A stretch of 64,000 nucleotides of DNA, taken from assembly GCA_023418915.1 (NCBI GenBank), contig JAEZYU010000050.1:1-64000 (forward strand), read 5' to 3'. The position numbers were made by a program, and so were the translations under genes. The DNA comes from Bacillota bacterium. GTDB taxonomy: Bacteria; Bacillota; Clostridia; Acetivibrionales; DTU013. Below, piece after piece: positions 42,433 through 52,234 of the stretch. Each line of letters begins with the position of its first letter. Position 1 is the first letter of the stretch. The notes under the pieces were generated by a model. That model ran no database searches. It was not told the origin of the DNA and was given only the letters and a program-made list of their open reading frames with translations.

Positions 42433-42702
42433 ATGATTGTCAAAGAGATCGTAATAAGAAACCCACAAGGGCTGCAGTCCAAGTGCGCAGCGATATTCAT
42501 ACAAAAGGCTACAGGCTATAAGTCAAGCATATGGATAGCCAAGGGAGAGAGAAAGGCAAACGGCAAGAGCCTGCTTGGAGTTCTGTCCCTCAGCATCGGC
42601 AGGGATACCGTGATTTCACTGTCGGCTGAAGGGGAAGATGAGACCGAAGCAGTTTCCGAACTGGAAAACTATCTATTGACGGATACAGGTGAGAACAGCT
42701 GA
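42433..42702 (+). CDS. Crh-like HPr paralogue lacking the PTS histidine
   Basis: 89 residues from ATG 42433, after ACGGAGGGAAAA. HPr fold aligned without gaps. Position 15, the phospho-His of HPr, is Gln (NPQGLQSKCAA), and Arg17-Pro18 are Lys-Cys. Ser46 and its context are kept (NGKSLLGVLSL). This is the pattern of Bacillus Crh, which acts only in carbon catabolite control through Ser46-P and CcpA. It cannot carry sugar phosphoryl groups. It sits directly upstream of uvrC. Confidence 0.85.
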   Translation: MIVKEIVIRNPQGLQSKCAAIFIQKATGYKSSIWIAKGERKANGKSLLGVLSLSIGRDTVISLSAEGEDETEAVSELENYLLTDTGENS

Positions 42703-42706
42703 AACC

Positions 42707-44632
42707 ATGTTCGATATTCATGAAGAGCTAAAAAAACTGCCCGATAAACCGGGCGTTTATATTATGAAGGATAAAAACGGCACCGTTATATATGTCGGCA
42801 AGGCCAAGGTACTCAAAAACAGAGTCAGACAGTACTTTCAGAGTTCTGCTGCCCATACGCCGAAGGTCGAAGCCATGGTGGCAAAGATAAAGGAGTTTGA
42901 ATACATTGTCACAGATACGGAGCTTGAGGCACTCATTCTCGAGTGCAATCTTATAAAGGATATTAAGCCAAGGTACAACATACTCCTAAAAGATGACAAG
43001 AACTATCCCTATATTAAAATCACAATGAACGAGGACTACCCGAGGATATACATGACCAGAAGGGTCGAAAACGACGGCGCAAGGTATTTTGGCCCTTATT
43101 CCAACGTTTTTTCTGTTCGCGAAACTATAAATCTCATAAAGAAAGTATTCCCCATACGTACATGCAAGCGCATACTTCCCAGAGATACAGGCAAGAGCAG
43201 ACCTTGCCTGAATTATCATATAGGCCAGTGCCTGGGGCCGTGTGCAGGACACGTGGGCATGGAGGAGTATCGGGCAGCGGTACGGGATATTTGTTCATTC
43301 CTGGAGGGAAAGCAGGATGCTATCATTGCAAAGCTGGACAAGCAAATGAAAGAGGCATCAGAGAGGCTGGAATTTGAACAGGCCGCAGTTCTGAGGAACA
43401 AGCTCATGAGTCTGAGGCATGTCACACAGGAGCAGAAGGTGCTTTCGGTAGCTGATGTGGATCAGGATATTGTAGGGTTTGCAGCAAGCAAGACAGATAC
43501 ATGTGTACAGGTGTTTTTCGTTAGGAACGGAAAGCTTATAGGAAGAAGATATTATATAATAGAAGGTAATGGAGAAGCAGATTTGAAGGAAACAGCGTCA
43601 TCCTTTCTCAAGCAGTTCTATGGTACAGCCGATCTCATTCCCGCAGAGATCATATCAGCTGCCGAGGTTGATGACAGGGAACTTATTGAAGGCTGGCTGA
43701 GTTCGATAAGACGCCGGAGAGTACATGTCAGAGTGCCCAAAAGAGGCGAGAAGCTCCATATGGTTGAAATGGTTTGTGAAAATGCAAGAATTGAACTGAA
43801 AAGATTTAATGAGGAAATAGCCAGGACCGGCAGCGTGCAGGAGGGCTTCCGGGAGATGGCGGCGATGCTTCAGCTTGATGAAGCTCCCAAAAGAATTGAG
43901 GCGTATGATATTTCCAATACCGGATCTTCTGAGATAGTTGCATCAATGGTCGTGTTTGAGGATGGAGCGGCAGCCAAAAAGGAATACAGGCGTTTCAAGA
44001 TCCGTTCCACTGAAACACAGAACGATTATGCCAGCATGCAGGAGGTATTATACAGAAGATTCAGGCATGCCATGTCTGAAAGAATGAGAGAGGAAATGCA
44101 GGGTAATATCAAGCCGGCCGAAGGTGCAGACTCCAAAACAGGCGGGAGCGCAGACTCCAAAACGGACGAAAGACAGGGAGGCAAGTTCAGTAAGCTGCCC
44201 GACCTGATAATGCTTGACGGTGGACTTGGGCATGTACATGCGGTAACTGAAGTTCTTCGGGAACTTGATGTCAATATACCAGTATGCGGGATGGTGAAGG
44301 ATGACAAACACCGTACGCGCGGGCTTATTTTGCCGGAAAATGAGATCGATCTGACAGGTAACCTGACTGTCCTGAGATTTGTCACATCGATCCAGGACGA
44401 GGCACATAGATTTGCACTGGAGTATAACAGAAAGCTGAGAGCCAAAAGATACAGGAAGTCAATACTGGATGAGGCAGAGGGTATCGGTCCGAAACGCAAA
44501 AAGGCACTGCTGAAGCATTTTGGATCAGTGACCCGTATGCGAAAGGCAGGAATCGACGATCTGCAGGCTGTAGAGGGCATCAGCAGACCAATGGCGGAAA
44601 AGCTTTACGAGTTTTTCCGTTCGGTCAGATAA
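42707..44632 (+). CDS. uvrC: Excinuclease ABC subunit C
   Basis: 641 residues from ATG 42707 (FDIHEELKKLPDKPGVYIMKD); a GTG at 42689 inside the preceding gene is an alternative. GIY-YIG nuclease (about 12-95, with VIYVGKAKVLKNRVRQYF), UVR domain (about 200-240), RNase-H-like C-terminal nuclease (PDLIMLDGGLGHV) and HhH pair at the end. It cuts both sides of DNA lesions. A low-complexity insertion near residues 470-490 repeats the unit ADSKT. Confidence 0.97.
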   Translation: MFDIHEELKKLPDKPGVYIMKDKNGTVIYVGKAKVLKNRVRQYFQSSAAHTPKVEAMVAKIKEFEYIVTDTELEALILECNLIKDIKPRYNILLKDDKNYPYIKITMNEDYPRIYMTRRVENDGARYFGPYSNVFSVRETINLIKKVFPIRTCKRILPRDTGKSRPCLNYHIGQCLGPCAGHVGMEEYRAAVRDICSFLEGKQDAIIAKLDKQMKEASERLEFEQAAVLRNKLMSLRHVTQEQKVLSVADVDQDIVGFAASKTDTCVQVFFVRNGKLIGRRYYIIEGNGEADLKETASSFLKQFYGTADLIPAEIISAAEVDDRELIEGWLSSIRRRRVHVRVPKRGEKLHMVEMVCENARIELKRFNEEIARTGSVQEGFREMAAMLQLDEAPKRIEAYDISNTGSSEIVASMVVFEDGAAAKKEYRRFKIRSTETQNDYASMQEVLYRRFRHAMSERMREEMQGNIKPAEGADSKTGGSADSKTDERQGGKFSKLPDLIMLDGGLGHVHAVTEVLRELDVNIPVCGMVKDDKHRTRGLILPENEIDLTGNLTVLRFVTSIQDEAHRFALEYNRKLRAKRYRKSILDEAEGIGPKRKKALLKHFGSVTRMRKAGIDDLQAVEGISRPMAEKLYEFFRSVR

Positions 44633-44681
44633 GAGATTCGATCAGATAAGAGAACTGTCCACTAATGAAAGGATTGTTTTT

Positions 44682-45482
44682 ATGTCATTATATGCAATAT
44701 CAGACCTGCACCTGGCGATGAGCATCGAAAAGCCTATGGATGTGTTTGGTGCCAGGTGGGCTAATTATATGGATAAGCTGAAAGAAAACTGGAATTCCAT
44801 AGTCAGCGATGAAGACTATGTGATCGTGCCCGGGGATATTTCGTGGGCGACCTATCTGGAACAAGCCGTTGATGATTTCAAATTCATACACGAGCTGCCG
44901 GGCAAAAAAATCATATCAAAGGGGAACCATGATTATTGGTGGACTACGAAGAGCAAGCTGGATAAGTTCATAAATGATAACGGTTTTACTTCCATCAGCT
45001 TCATGCACAACAACAGCTACCTCATCGGGAGAGCTGCGGTATGCGGAACGAGGGGATGGGAGACACCGGGAGAGATCGGGTTCAGCTCCGAGGATTCCAA
45101 AATATATCAAAGGGAGCTGCAGAGACTAGAGCTGTCGCTTAAAAATGCAATAGGCAATATAGCAGCCGCCACCCAGGCAACAGACAGCGCTGCCGGCATA
45201 TCAACCGAAAACGGAGTCTGTGCAGCCCCAGCTGGTGCCGGGCCAACTGTAATGGACAAGGGTGCTGTGCTCGTTGCTGCAATGCATTATCCACCATATA
45301 ATTCAAAGGGGGATTTTTCCGGATTTACAGAGATAATGAAAAAGTACGGCGTTAAGCTTTGTATATATGGACATCTACATGGAGATGCTTGTAGAAACGC
45401 CATTGAAGGGGTTGTGGACGGCATAATGTTCAGGCTAGTCTCAGCTGATCATCTTGGGTTTTCGCCTCTGCTCCTGTATTGA
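44682..45482 (+). CDS. Calcineurin-like metallophosphoesterase
   Basis: 266 residues. All metal motifs are present: SDLHL near the start, GDISWATY, GNHDYWW, AMHYPPYN and YGHLHGD. An Ala/Thr-rich insertion (about 165-200) sits between the GNHD and AMHYPP motifs. Substrate unknown; related Firmicutes proteins act as cytosolic phosphoesterases. It stands alone between uvrC and tig. Confidence 0.9.
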   Translation: MSLYAISDLHLAMSIEKPMDVFGARWANYMDKLKENWNSIVSDEDYVIVPGDISWATYLEQAVDDFKFIHELPGKKIISKGNHDYWWTTKSKLDKFINDNGFTSISFMHNNSYLIGRAAVCGTRGWETPGEIGFSSEDSKIYQRELQRLELSLKNAIGNIAAATQATDSAAGISTENGVCAAPAGAGPTVMDKGAVLVAAMHYPPYNSKGDFSGFTEIMKKYGVKLCIYGHLHGDACRNAIEGVVDGIMFRLVSADHLGFSPLLLY

Positions 45483-45547
45483 TGGCAGACAGTGTTATGG
45501 TGAAAAACCGCTTAATGGGCAATAATTCAACAAAAAATTGTTTTGTA

Positions 45548-45609
45548 TTGGCTTTACAAAAATATTTTGTTATAATGTATGGGATAATCGAGGGGGTATG
45601 CCTACCCCC
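45548..45609 (+). promoter_or_regulatory. Promoter and 5' hairpin of tig
   Basis: TTGGCT (45548-45553), 17 bases, TATAAT (45571-45576). Shortly after comes a GC hairpin GGGGGTA/TACCCCC with a 4-base loop (45592-45609) in the untranslated leader. There is no T run, so it is not a terminator. It may stabilise or regulate the mRNA. Confidence 0.6.
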
Positions 45610-45661
45610 GTAAATTTTAGACAGATTCTGATAATCTGTAATGATAGGAGAATGAAAGCTG

Positions 45662-46948
45662 ATGCAGGTAAAAGTAGAAAATGCAGGTAAAAATGTTGTT
45701 CAACTCGAAATAGAGGTTGATGCAGAGAAATTTGAGCAGGGGCTGCAGAAGGCCTTTGTAAAAAATGCCAAGAAATTTAGCATTCCTGGATTCAGGAAGG
45801 GCAAGGCACCGAGATATATGGTCGAGAAGTTTTATGGCGAACAGGTGCTTTATGAGGATGCCATAAACGAAGTTTGTCCAGAAGCATATGATCAGGCGGT
45901 GGAAGAAAACGACATTCACCCGGTGGAAAGACCGGAAATTGATATAAAGCAGATAGGAAAGGGACAACAGCTGATATTCACAGCAAAGGTGACAGTTAAA
46001 CCGGAAGTGGAGTTGGGAGAGTATAAGGGTGTAGAGGTTACTAAAGCAAGCACTCTTGTGACTGATGAGGATGTTGAGAAAGAGATCGAAAAGATCCGCG
46101 ATAAAAACTCAAGGCTCATCACCATCGAAGACAGGCCGGCAGCATCAGGTGATACAGTGACGATCGATTTTGAAGGCTTTGTTGACGATGTGGCATTTGA
46201 AGGCGGCATGGGAACAGATTATGATCTGGTCCTTGGTTCAGGCTCATTTATCCCCGGATTTGAAGATCAGCTCATCGGTGTTTCAAAGGGAGAAGCAAAG
46301 GATGTAAACGTTACATTCCCCGAAGACTACAACAGCAAGGAGCTGGCTGGCAAACCCGCACTTTTCAAGGCTACTGTCAAAGAGATCAAGGTCAAGGAAC
46401 TGCCGGAGCTAGATGACGAATTTGCAAAGGATGTAAGTGAGTTCGACACGATAGAGGAATACAAGACAGACCTCAGGAAGAAGCTGGCCGAAAGAGCCGA
46501 GCACAGCGCACAGCATGAGAATGAGGACAATGTTGTTGAAAAGGTCGTTGGAAATGCGACTGTTGATATCCCGGAGGTAATGATAGAAAAGCACATAGAC
46601 AATTTGGTGTATGATTTTGGAATGAGGCTGCGCTATCAAGGCCTTGAACTCGAAAAATATCTCGAGATAATGGGTATGGACATGAAAGCCTTCAGGGAAC
46701 AATTTAAAAATAGAGCAGAGCAGGAAGTAAAGACACAGATGGTTATCGAAAAGATCAGCAAGGCTGAGGCTATCGTTCCGTCAGATGAAGACACAGACGG
46801 AGAAATAAAGAAGATGGCTGAAAATTACAAGCAGACTGAGGAAGAATTCAGGCAACATTTACAGCCGGATGATATAGAATATATCAGAAGCACACTGGTC
46901 GCCAGAAAGACAGTGGAGTTCCTTGTTGAAAATGCAAAACTGATTTGA
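45662..46948 (+). CDS. tig: Trigger factor
   Basis: 428 residues. Ribosome-binding N-domain with the signature GFRKGKAPR, an FKBP-type prolyl isomerase domain (about 160-245, DTVTIDFEGFVDDVAFEGG) and a helical C-domain. It is the first chaperone for nascent chains, docking on L23. It is followed by clpP-clpX-lonB, the usual protein-quality block. Confidence 0.97.
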   Translation: MQVKVENAGKNVVQLEIEVDAEKFEQGLQKAFVKNAKKFSIPGFRKGKAPRYMVEKFYGEQVLYEDAINEVCPEAYDQAVEENDIHPVERPEIDIKQIGKGQQLIFTAKVTVKPEVELGEYKGVEVTKASTLVTDEDVEKEIEKIRDKNSRLITIEDRPAASGDTVTIDFEGFVDDVAFEGGMGTDYDLVLGSGSFIPGFEDQLIGVSKGEAKDVNVTFPEDYNSKELAGKPALFKATVKEIKVKELPELDDEFAKDVSEFDTIEEYKTDLRKKLAERAEHSAQHENEDNVVEKVVGNATVDIPEVMIEKHIDNLVYDFGMRLRYQGLELEKYLEIMGMDMKAFREQFKNRAEQEVKTQMVIEKISKAEAIVPSDEDTDGEIKKMAENYKQTEEEFRQHLQPDDIEYIRSTLVARKTVEFLVENAKLI

Positions 46949-47051
46949 TATACGGTTTATTTTTATTTTTTAGTGGGAAACAATATAGAAGCTTAAACTA
47001 TTTGACATCAATACCGTAATATATAGCAAAGAGTATGTCAGGAGGAATATT

Positions 47052-47636
47052 ATGAGTTTAGTACCGATAGTTGTTGAACAATCTAACAGGGGAGAACGTT
47101 CTTATGATATTTTCTCCATGCTGTTAAAGGAAAGGATCATAATGCTCAGTGACGAGGTAAACGATGTGACCGCCAGTCTTGTGGTGGCACAGATGCTGTA
47201 TCTCGACTCGGTTGACCCGGATAAGGATATACAGTTGTACATCAACAGTCCGGGAGGTTCGGTGACCGCAGGCTTTGCAATATATGACACGATGCAGCAT
47301 GTGAAGGCTGATGTTCAGACGATATGCGTTGGTATGGCGGCAAGCATGGGAGCCTTTTTACTTGCTGCAGGAGCAAAGGGAAAGAGGTTTGCACTCCCCA
47401 ACAGCGAAATAATGATACATCAGCCTCTTGGAGGAACGCAGGGCCAGGCAACAGATATAAAGATACGAACGGAATGGCTTTTAAAAATCAAATCCAGGAT
47501 AAACAATATCCTGAGTGAAAGGACCGGCCAGCCTCTCGAAAAGATCGAAAGAGACACTGACAGAGATTTCTTTATGTCAGCAGAGGACGCTAAGGCTTAC
47601 GGTATTGTGGACGATATAATGATCAGAAAGAAGTAG
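47052..47636 (+). CDS. clpP: ATP-dependent Clp protease proteolytic subunit
   Basis: 194 residues. The catalytic triad S98 (GMAASMGAF), H123 (MIHQPLGG) and D172 is present. It starts MSLVPIVVEQSNRGERSYDI. It forms the 14-mer chamber used by ClpX. ATG after GTCAGGAGGAATATT. clpX follows 13 bases later. Confidence 0.98.
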   Translation: MSLVPIVVEQSNRGERSYDIFSMLLKERIIMLSDEVNDVTASLVVAQMLYLDSVDPDKDIQLYINSPGGSVTAGFAIYDTMQHVKADVQTICVGMAASMGAFLLAAGAKGKRFALPNSEIMIHQPLGGTQGQATDIKIRTEWLLKIKSRINNILSERTGQPLEKIERDTDRDFFMSAEDAKAYGIVDDIMIRKK

Positions 47637-47649
47637 ATGGGGTGGAATA

Positions 47650-48945
47650 ATGTCCAGATATGATGAGAAGAAACAGTTAAAATGTTCCTTCTGCGGCAAA
47701 ACTCAAGAGCAGGTCAAAAGGTTGGTCGCAGGCCCCGGTGTATATATTTGTGATGAGTGCATCGAGCTGTGTTCTGAGATCATCGAGGAGGAATTCGATG
47801 AAACAAAGGCTGATGCTGAACTCAATGATATACCCAAGCCAAAGGAAATCAAAGCGATCCTGGATCAATATGTGATTGGACAGGAAGCTGCAAAAAAATC
47901 GCTTTCAGTGGCGGTTTACAATCACTATAAAAGAATTAACACCGACATCAAATCGAGTGATGTCGAGATCCAGAAAAGCAATATAGTTATGCTGGGACCT
48001 ACCGGCTCCGGAAAGACGCTGCTTGCTCAGACGCTTGCAAAGCTGCTGAATGTACCTTTTGCCATAGCTGACGCCACCTCGCTGACAGAGGCGGGCTATG
48101 TGGGCGAGGATGTTGAGAACATACTGCTCAAGCTTATTCAGGCTGCCGATTACGATATTGAACGGGCGGAAAAGGGCATTATTTATATAGATGAGATCGA
48201 TAAAATAGCCAGGAAGTCTGAGAATCCTTCCATTACCAGAGATGTCAGCGGTGAGGGCGTACAGCAGGCGCTGCTCAAAATACTCGAAGGTACTACAGCC
48301 TCCGTACCGCCGCAGGGAGGAAGGAAGCATCCGCATCAGGAATTCATACAGATAGATACGACTAATATTCTGTTTATTTGCGGCGGAGCATTTGACGGTA
48401 TAGACAAGATAATCAAGAACAGGATAGGCACCAGAGCCATAGGCTTTGGCGCAAAAATAGAGAGCAAGAAGGATGAAGATATAGGCCAGATACTGGCCAG
48501 GATACTGCCGCAGGATTTGCTCAAATACGGACTGATACCGGAATTTGTCGGCAGGCTTCCCGTTATAGTCACTCTGGGATCACTTGACAGGCAGGCGCTT
48601 GTACAGATATTGACCGAGCCTAAGAACGCGCTGGTAAAGCAGTATCAAAAGCTGTTTGAAATGGATGATGCAATGTTGGAATTTGAGTCCGAAGCTCTTG
48701 AAGCAATAGCGGATAAGGCACTGGAACGCAAAACAGGGGCCAGAGGGCTAAGAGCCATAATCGAGGAGATCATGCTTGATGTGATGTATGATATTCCTTC
48801 AGCGAACAACATTGAAAAATGCATCGTTACAAAGGATACCATTAAGAGCGGGACAGCGCCGAGCCTGGTCTTAAACGAAAACAGGAAACCGCTTAAAAAA
48901 GCGACAGGCAAAAAGTCCAGGGTAAAGAAGGAAAGTGCGTCATAA
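47650..48945 (+). CDS. clpX: Clp protease ATP-binding subunit ClpX
   Basis: 431 residues. N-terminal zinc-binding domain with C12, C15, C34 and C37. AAA+ Walker A GPTGSGKT (116-123), Walker B IIYIDEIDK and a pore loop GYVG (EAGYVGED). It unfolds substrates for ClpP. It ends with a Lys-rich tail. Confidence 0.98.
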   Translation: MSRYDEKKQLKCSFCGKTQEQVKRLVAGPGVYICDECIELCSEIIEEEFDETKADAELNDIPKPKEIKAILDQYVIGQEAAKKSLSVAVYNHYKRINTDIKSSDVEIQKSNIVMLGPTGSGKTLLAQTLAKLLNVPFAIADATSLTEAGYVGEDVENILLKLIQAADYDIERAEKGIIYIDEIDKIARKSENPSITRDVSGEGVQQALLKILEGTTASVPPQGGRKHPHQEFIQIDTTNILFICGGAFDGIDKIIKNRIGTRAIGFGAKIESKKDEDIGQILARILPQDLLKYGLIPEFVGRLPVIVTLGSLDRQALVQILTEPKNALVKQYQKLFEMDDAMLEFESEALEAIADKALERKTGARGLRAIIEEIMLDVMYDIPSANNIEKCIVTKDTIKSGTAPSLVLNENRKPLKKATGKKSRVKKESAS

Positions 48946-49022
48946 GCAGTTAGGCCTCCATAAAGAGGCGAACACTAAATAAAGACCATATAGCTAAAAT
49001 AAGAACCATATAGTTAGAAGCT

Positions 49023-49058
49023 AAAGGGCATTCCGTAATGAAAACGGGATGCCTTTTA
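49023..49058 (+). terminator. Terminator after clpX
   Basis: AAGGGCATTCCGT pairs with ACGGGATGCCTTTT (one G-T pair), followed by TTATTT. It separates clpPX from lonB. Confidence 0.85.
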
Positions 49059-49181
49059 TTTACTCACTCGTTAAGTTGCTCTATTTTCATTCACCGGCGG
49101 ATAAATTTATCTTTAAAGTCAATACTATTTAGTAACAAAAAAACTGTCTCATTTGCAGCTAATACTCGAGGAGGAGATGGA

Positions 49182-50879
49182 ATGCTAACCAATACCTTTC
49201 TGATAATCCAGTTTTTCTTTTCTGTCATAATAGGCATATATTTTCTTAACCTGCTAAAATCGCAGCAGGGCAATAAGAGTGCCATTGAGAAAGAATCACG
49301 AAAGGAATTGGAGAAGCTTCACAAGCTTAAAGAGATAAAGCTGTCAGAGCCGCTATCAGAAAAAACAAGACCGGCGACACTCACCGATATCATAGGTCAG
49401 GAGCAGGGCATAAAAGCCCTGAGGGCAGCTTTGTGCGGACCAAACCCGCAGCACGTGATCATCTACGGGCCTCCCGGGATTGGTAAAACAGCTGCGGCAA
49501 GGGTCATACTTGAAGAAGCGAAGCATATGCCGATTTCGCCATTCAGAAGAGACTCAAAATTCATTGAAGTCGACGCAACGATACTGCGGTTCGACGAGCG
49601 AGGCATAGCTGACCCGCTGATAGGCTCTGTGCATGATCCTATCTATCAGGGAGCCGGCGCATATGGTGTGGCAGGCATCCCTCAGCCTAAACCTGGGGCT
49701 GTGACCAAAGCACATGGAGGCATATTGTTCGTCGATGAAATAGGAGAACTCCATCCAATACAAATGAACAAGCTGCTAAAGGTCCTCGAGGACAGGAAGG
49801 TAATACTTGAAAGTGCATACTACAGCGCTGAGGATAATAACATCCCGGCTCATATACATGAAATATTTCAAAAGGGTCTCCCGGCCGATTTCAGACTTGT
49901 CGGTGCTACTACGCGGCCGGCGGAGGAGTTGCCGCCGGCACTTCGTTCCAGATGTGTGGAGATCTACTTCAGACCTCTGATCTCTGACGAGATTGCTGTG
50001 ATAGCCCGCAATGCAGCCATAAGGGGCGGCTTCAGAGTAGAGGACGGCACAGAAGAGCTCATCTCAAAATATGCTCAGAACGGAAGGGATGCTGTAAACA
50101 TAATCCAGATAGCCGGCGGAGTGATACAGGTAGAGGGAAGAAGCATCATTACGCGCAAGGATATCGAGTGGGTGGTGGAATTTGGTCATTACAGTCCACG
50201 GATAGAAAAGAAGGTATCGGCGCAGGAGATGCAGATCGGATGCGTAAATGGACTTGCTGTTTTCGGTAATGCAACAGGCATCGTGATCGATATAGAAGTC
50301 ACTGCAATGAAAGCAGTCTCAGGCAAAGGCGTAATAAAGGTCACTGGCATCGTAGAAGAGGAGGAGATGGACGGCAAGGGTCACAAATTGAAGAGAACAA
50401 GCTCAGCGAAGGCTTCTGTGGAAAATGTACTTACTGTGTTGAAGAAGTTCCTAAATATAGATGCCAGAGAATATGACATACATCTTAACTTCCCGGGAGG
50501 AATTCCGATAGATGGTCCGTCAGCAGGCATAGCTATAGCCGCTGCCATATATTCGGCCATATTTAACCTGCCTGTAAACAACGACATCGCACTGACAGGA
50601 GAGATATCCATAAGAGGCAAGGTCAAACCGGTTGGAGGAGTAGCTGCAAAGGTAGAAGCCGCTAAGCTGGCCGGTATAAATAAGGTTCTGATACCCAGAG
50701 AAAACTGGCAGGAGACATTTGAAAATATGGGAGTAGAGGTGATAGCAGTCGATGATATCACAGAGGTTATGAATCATACCTTCCATCCGGGCATACTAAA
50801 GCAGGATGAGGACATACCCGTACAGAAACCGGCGGTATCAGTTTTGGCAGCATCGCCTGCAATAGAAAAAAGTTTTTAG
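49182..50879 (+). CDS. lonB: Membrane-anchored ATP-dependent protease LonB
   Basis: 565 residues from ATG 49182, after CGAGGAGGAGATGGA; the longer open frame upstream runs over the terminator and is rejected. One N-terminal membrane segment (about 5-25), an AAA domain with GPPGIGKT (96-103), and a C-terminal Lon protease domain with the Ser in DGPSAG and the Lys in KVEAAKLAG. The B-type Lon of spore-forming Firmicutes lacks the large N-domain. Confidence 0.94.
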   Translation: MLTNTFLIIQFFFSVIIGIYFLNLLKSQQGNKSAIEKESRKELEKLHKLKEIKLSEPLSEKTRPATLTDIIGQEQGIKALRAALCGPNPQHVIIYGPPGIGKTAAARVILEEAKHMPISPFRRDSKFIEVDATILRFDERGIADPLIGSVHDPIYQGAGAYGVAGIPQPKPGAVTKAHGGILFVDEIGELHPIQMNKLLKVLEDRKVILESAYYSAEDNNIPAHIHEIFQKGLPADFRLVGATTRPAEELPPALRSRCVEIYFRPLISDEIAVIARNAAIRGGFRVEDGTEELISKYAQNGRDAVNIIQIAGGVIQVEGRSIITRKDIEWVVEFGHYSPRIEKKVSAQEMQIGCVNGLAVFGNATGIVIDIEVTAMKAVSGKGVIKVTGIVEEEEMDGKGHKLKRTSSAKASVENVLTVLKKFLNIDAREYDIHLNFPGGIPIDGPSAGIAIAAAIYSAIFNLPVNNDIALTGEISIRGKVKPVGGVAAKVEAAKLAGINKVLIPRENWQETFENMGVEVIAVDDITEVMNHTFHPGILKQDEDIPVQKPAVSVLAASPAIEKSF

Positions 50880-50912
50880 CAATAATCAGACATAAACCAG
50901 TGTAACCAGTAT

Positions 50913-50945
50913 AAACTACAGTGTGCGCATGCAGCTGTAGTTTTT
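50913..50945 (+). terminator. Terminator after lonB
   Basis: AAACTACAG (50913-50921) pairs with CTGTAGTTT (50935-50943), followed by TT and AT-rich sequence. Inside is the palindrome TGCGCA. Confidence 0.8.
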
Positions 50946-51052
50946 ATGTACTCATCAGTTGTTATATGGTATTATGATACGCAGGGACGGTTCTACCAAA
51001 CAATTTATATATGGTCTGCGCACTCAATACAGACAATCGGAGGTAATAAAGA

Positions 51053-51841
51053 ATGAGTCTGCTTGAAGCAATAATCTATGGAATATTACAAGGACTGGGT
51101 GAATTCCTGCCGATATCAAGCACAGCGCACATTACACTGGCACCTTGGTTTTTCGGCTGGAAGGACCCGGGACTTGCATTTGATATAGCACTGCATCTGG
51201 GTACACTGGCGGCCGTTATCATATTCTTCTGGAAGGACTGGATCAATCTGATCAAAGCCGGTCTGACTGATGTGAAATCTTCCGAGGGCAAGCTTTTTTG
51301 GTACATAGTGCTGGCATGTGTTCCCGGCGGAGTACTGGGACTGATTTTTGAAGAGCATATAGAGACCACTTTCAGAAACCCTTTGCTTATAGGGATAATG
51401 TTTATCATAATGGGTGTTGTCATATATGCTGCCGACAAGTATTCCAAATCGGAAATTGAACTGATGGATATCGGACTGAAAAGAAGCTTTTTGATAGGAG
51501 TGTCTCAGGCTGTGGCCATGATACCCGGTGTATCTCGTTCAGGTATCACTATGGCAGCCGGCAGGGCAATGAAAATCAAGAGGGAGGATGCAGCAAGGTT
51601 TACTTTCCTGCTTTCCACACCGTTCATTTTTTTAAGCGGCGTATATAAGGCAAAGGACCTAATCAGCATTCAGGTTGATGCGCTGCCGTTTATCGTCGCA
51701 ATATTGACATCAGCTGTCGTCGGAATCTTCAGTATCAAATTCCTGCTTGAATACCTGAGAAGAAAAGGCTTCGGGATCTTTGCCATATACAGGATAATAT
51801 TCGGAATTATTGTCATTTCGACAGCATTGCTGAGGGGATGA
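51053..51841 (+). CDS. uppP: Undecaprenyl-diphosphatase
   Basis: 262 residues, a multi-pass membrane protein of the BacA/UppP family. Motifs are QGLGEFLPISSTAH near the start and GVSRSGITMAAGRAM. It regenerates undecaprenyl phosphate for peptidoglycan synthesis and gives bacitracin tolerance. Ribosome binding site TCGGAGGTAATAAAGA. A lone GGGACGGTTCT motif lies about 70 bases upstream. Confidence 0.97.
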   Translation: MSLLEAIIYGILQGLGEFLPISSTAHITLAPWFFGWKDPGLAFDIALHLGTLAAVIIFFWKDWINLIKAGLTDVKSSEGKLFWYIVLACVPGGVLGLIFEEHIETTFRNPLLIGIMFIIMGVVIYAADKYSKSEIELMDIGLKRSFLIGVSQAVAMIPGVSRSGITMAAGRAMKIKREDAARFTFLLSTPFIFLSGVYKAKDLISIQVDALPFIVAILTSAVVGIFSIKFLLEYLRRKGFGIFAIYRIIFGIIVISTALLRG

Positions 51842-52017
51842 TAAGCAACAGCTAGCCGGTATACTCGGTAAACCAGATAGAAAGCGAACTCTACTAATTA
51901 TCATACATAAGAAACAGAACTATACGTCGCCGATATAGGACCAAGGTCCCGGCTGTAGGACCAGAAGCCCGGGAAAATTGGGAAACATGATCTATTTAAT
52001 ATATCATCCGGTCTTGT

Positions 52018-52083
52018 TATAATCTAAATGAACATTAGCGTTTTCCCTTATATGGGCATGGAGGCAAACTCCATGTTTTTTTT
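52018..52083 (+). terminator. Intrinsic terminator upstream of tsaD, with nearby TATAAT
   Basis: CATGGAG (52057-52063), loop GCAAA, CTCCATG (52069-52075) and a run of eight T. A TATAAT stands at 52018-52023, only 34 bases earlier. It may end the uppP transcript or a very short RNA started at that TATAAT. The rest of 51842-52234 shows no gene. Confidence 0.75.
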
Positions 52084-52234
52084 GTCCTTCTTTATTTTGA
52101 ACGAAATGATACATCCTTGTAAATACTATCTTTTTAGGCTATCATACTAGTGTAAATCATTGGTCCCGTCCAGGAAGATCGGGCAGTACTCAGGGGGACA
52201 GGGTTGCAAAAAATGATAAATGAAGGTGTTTTTA

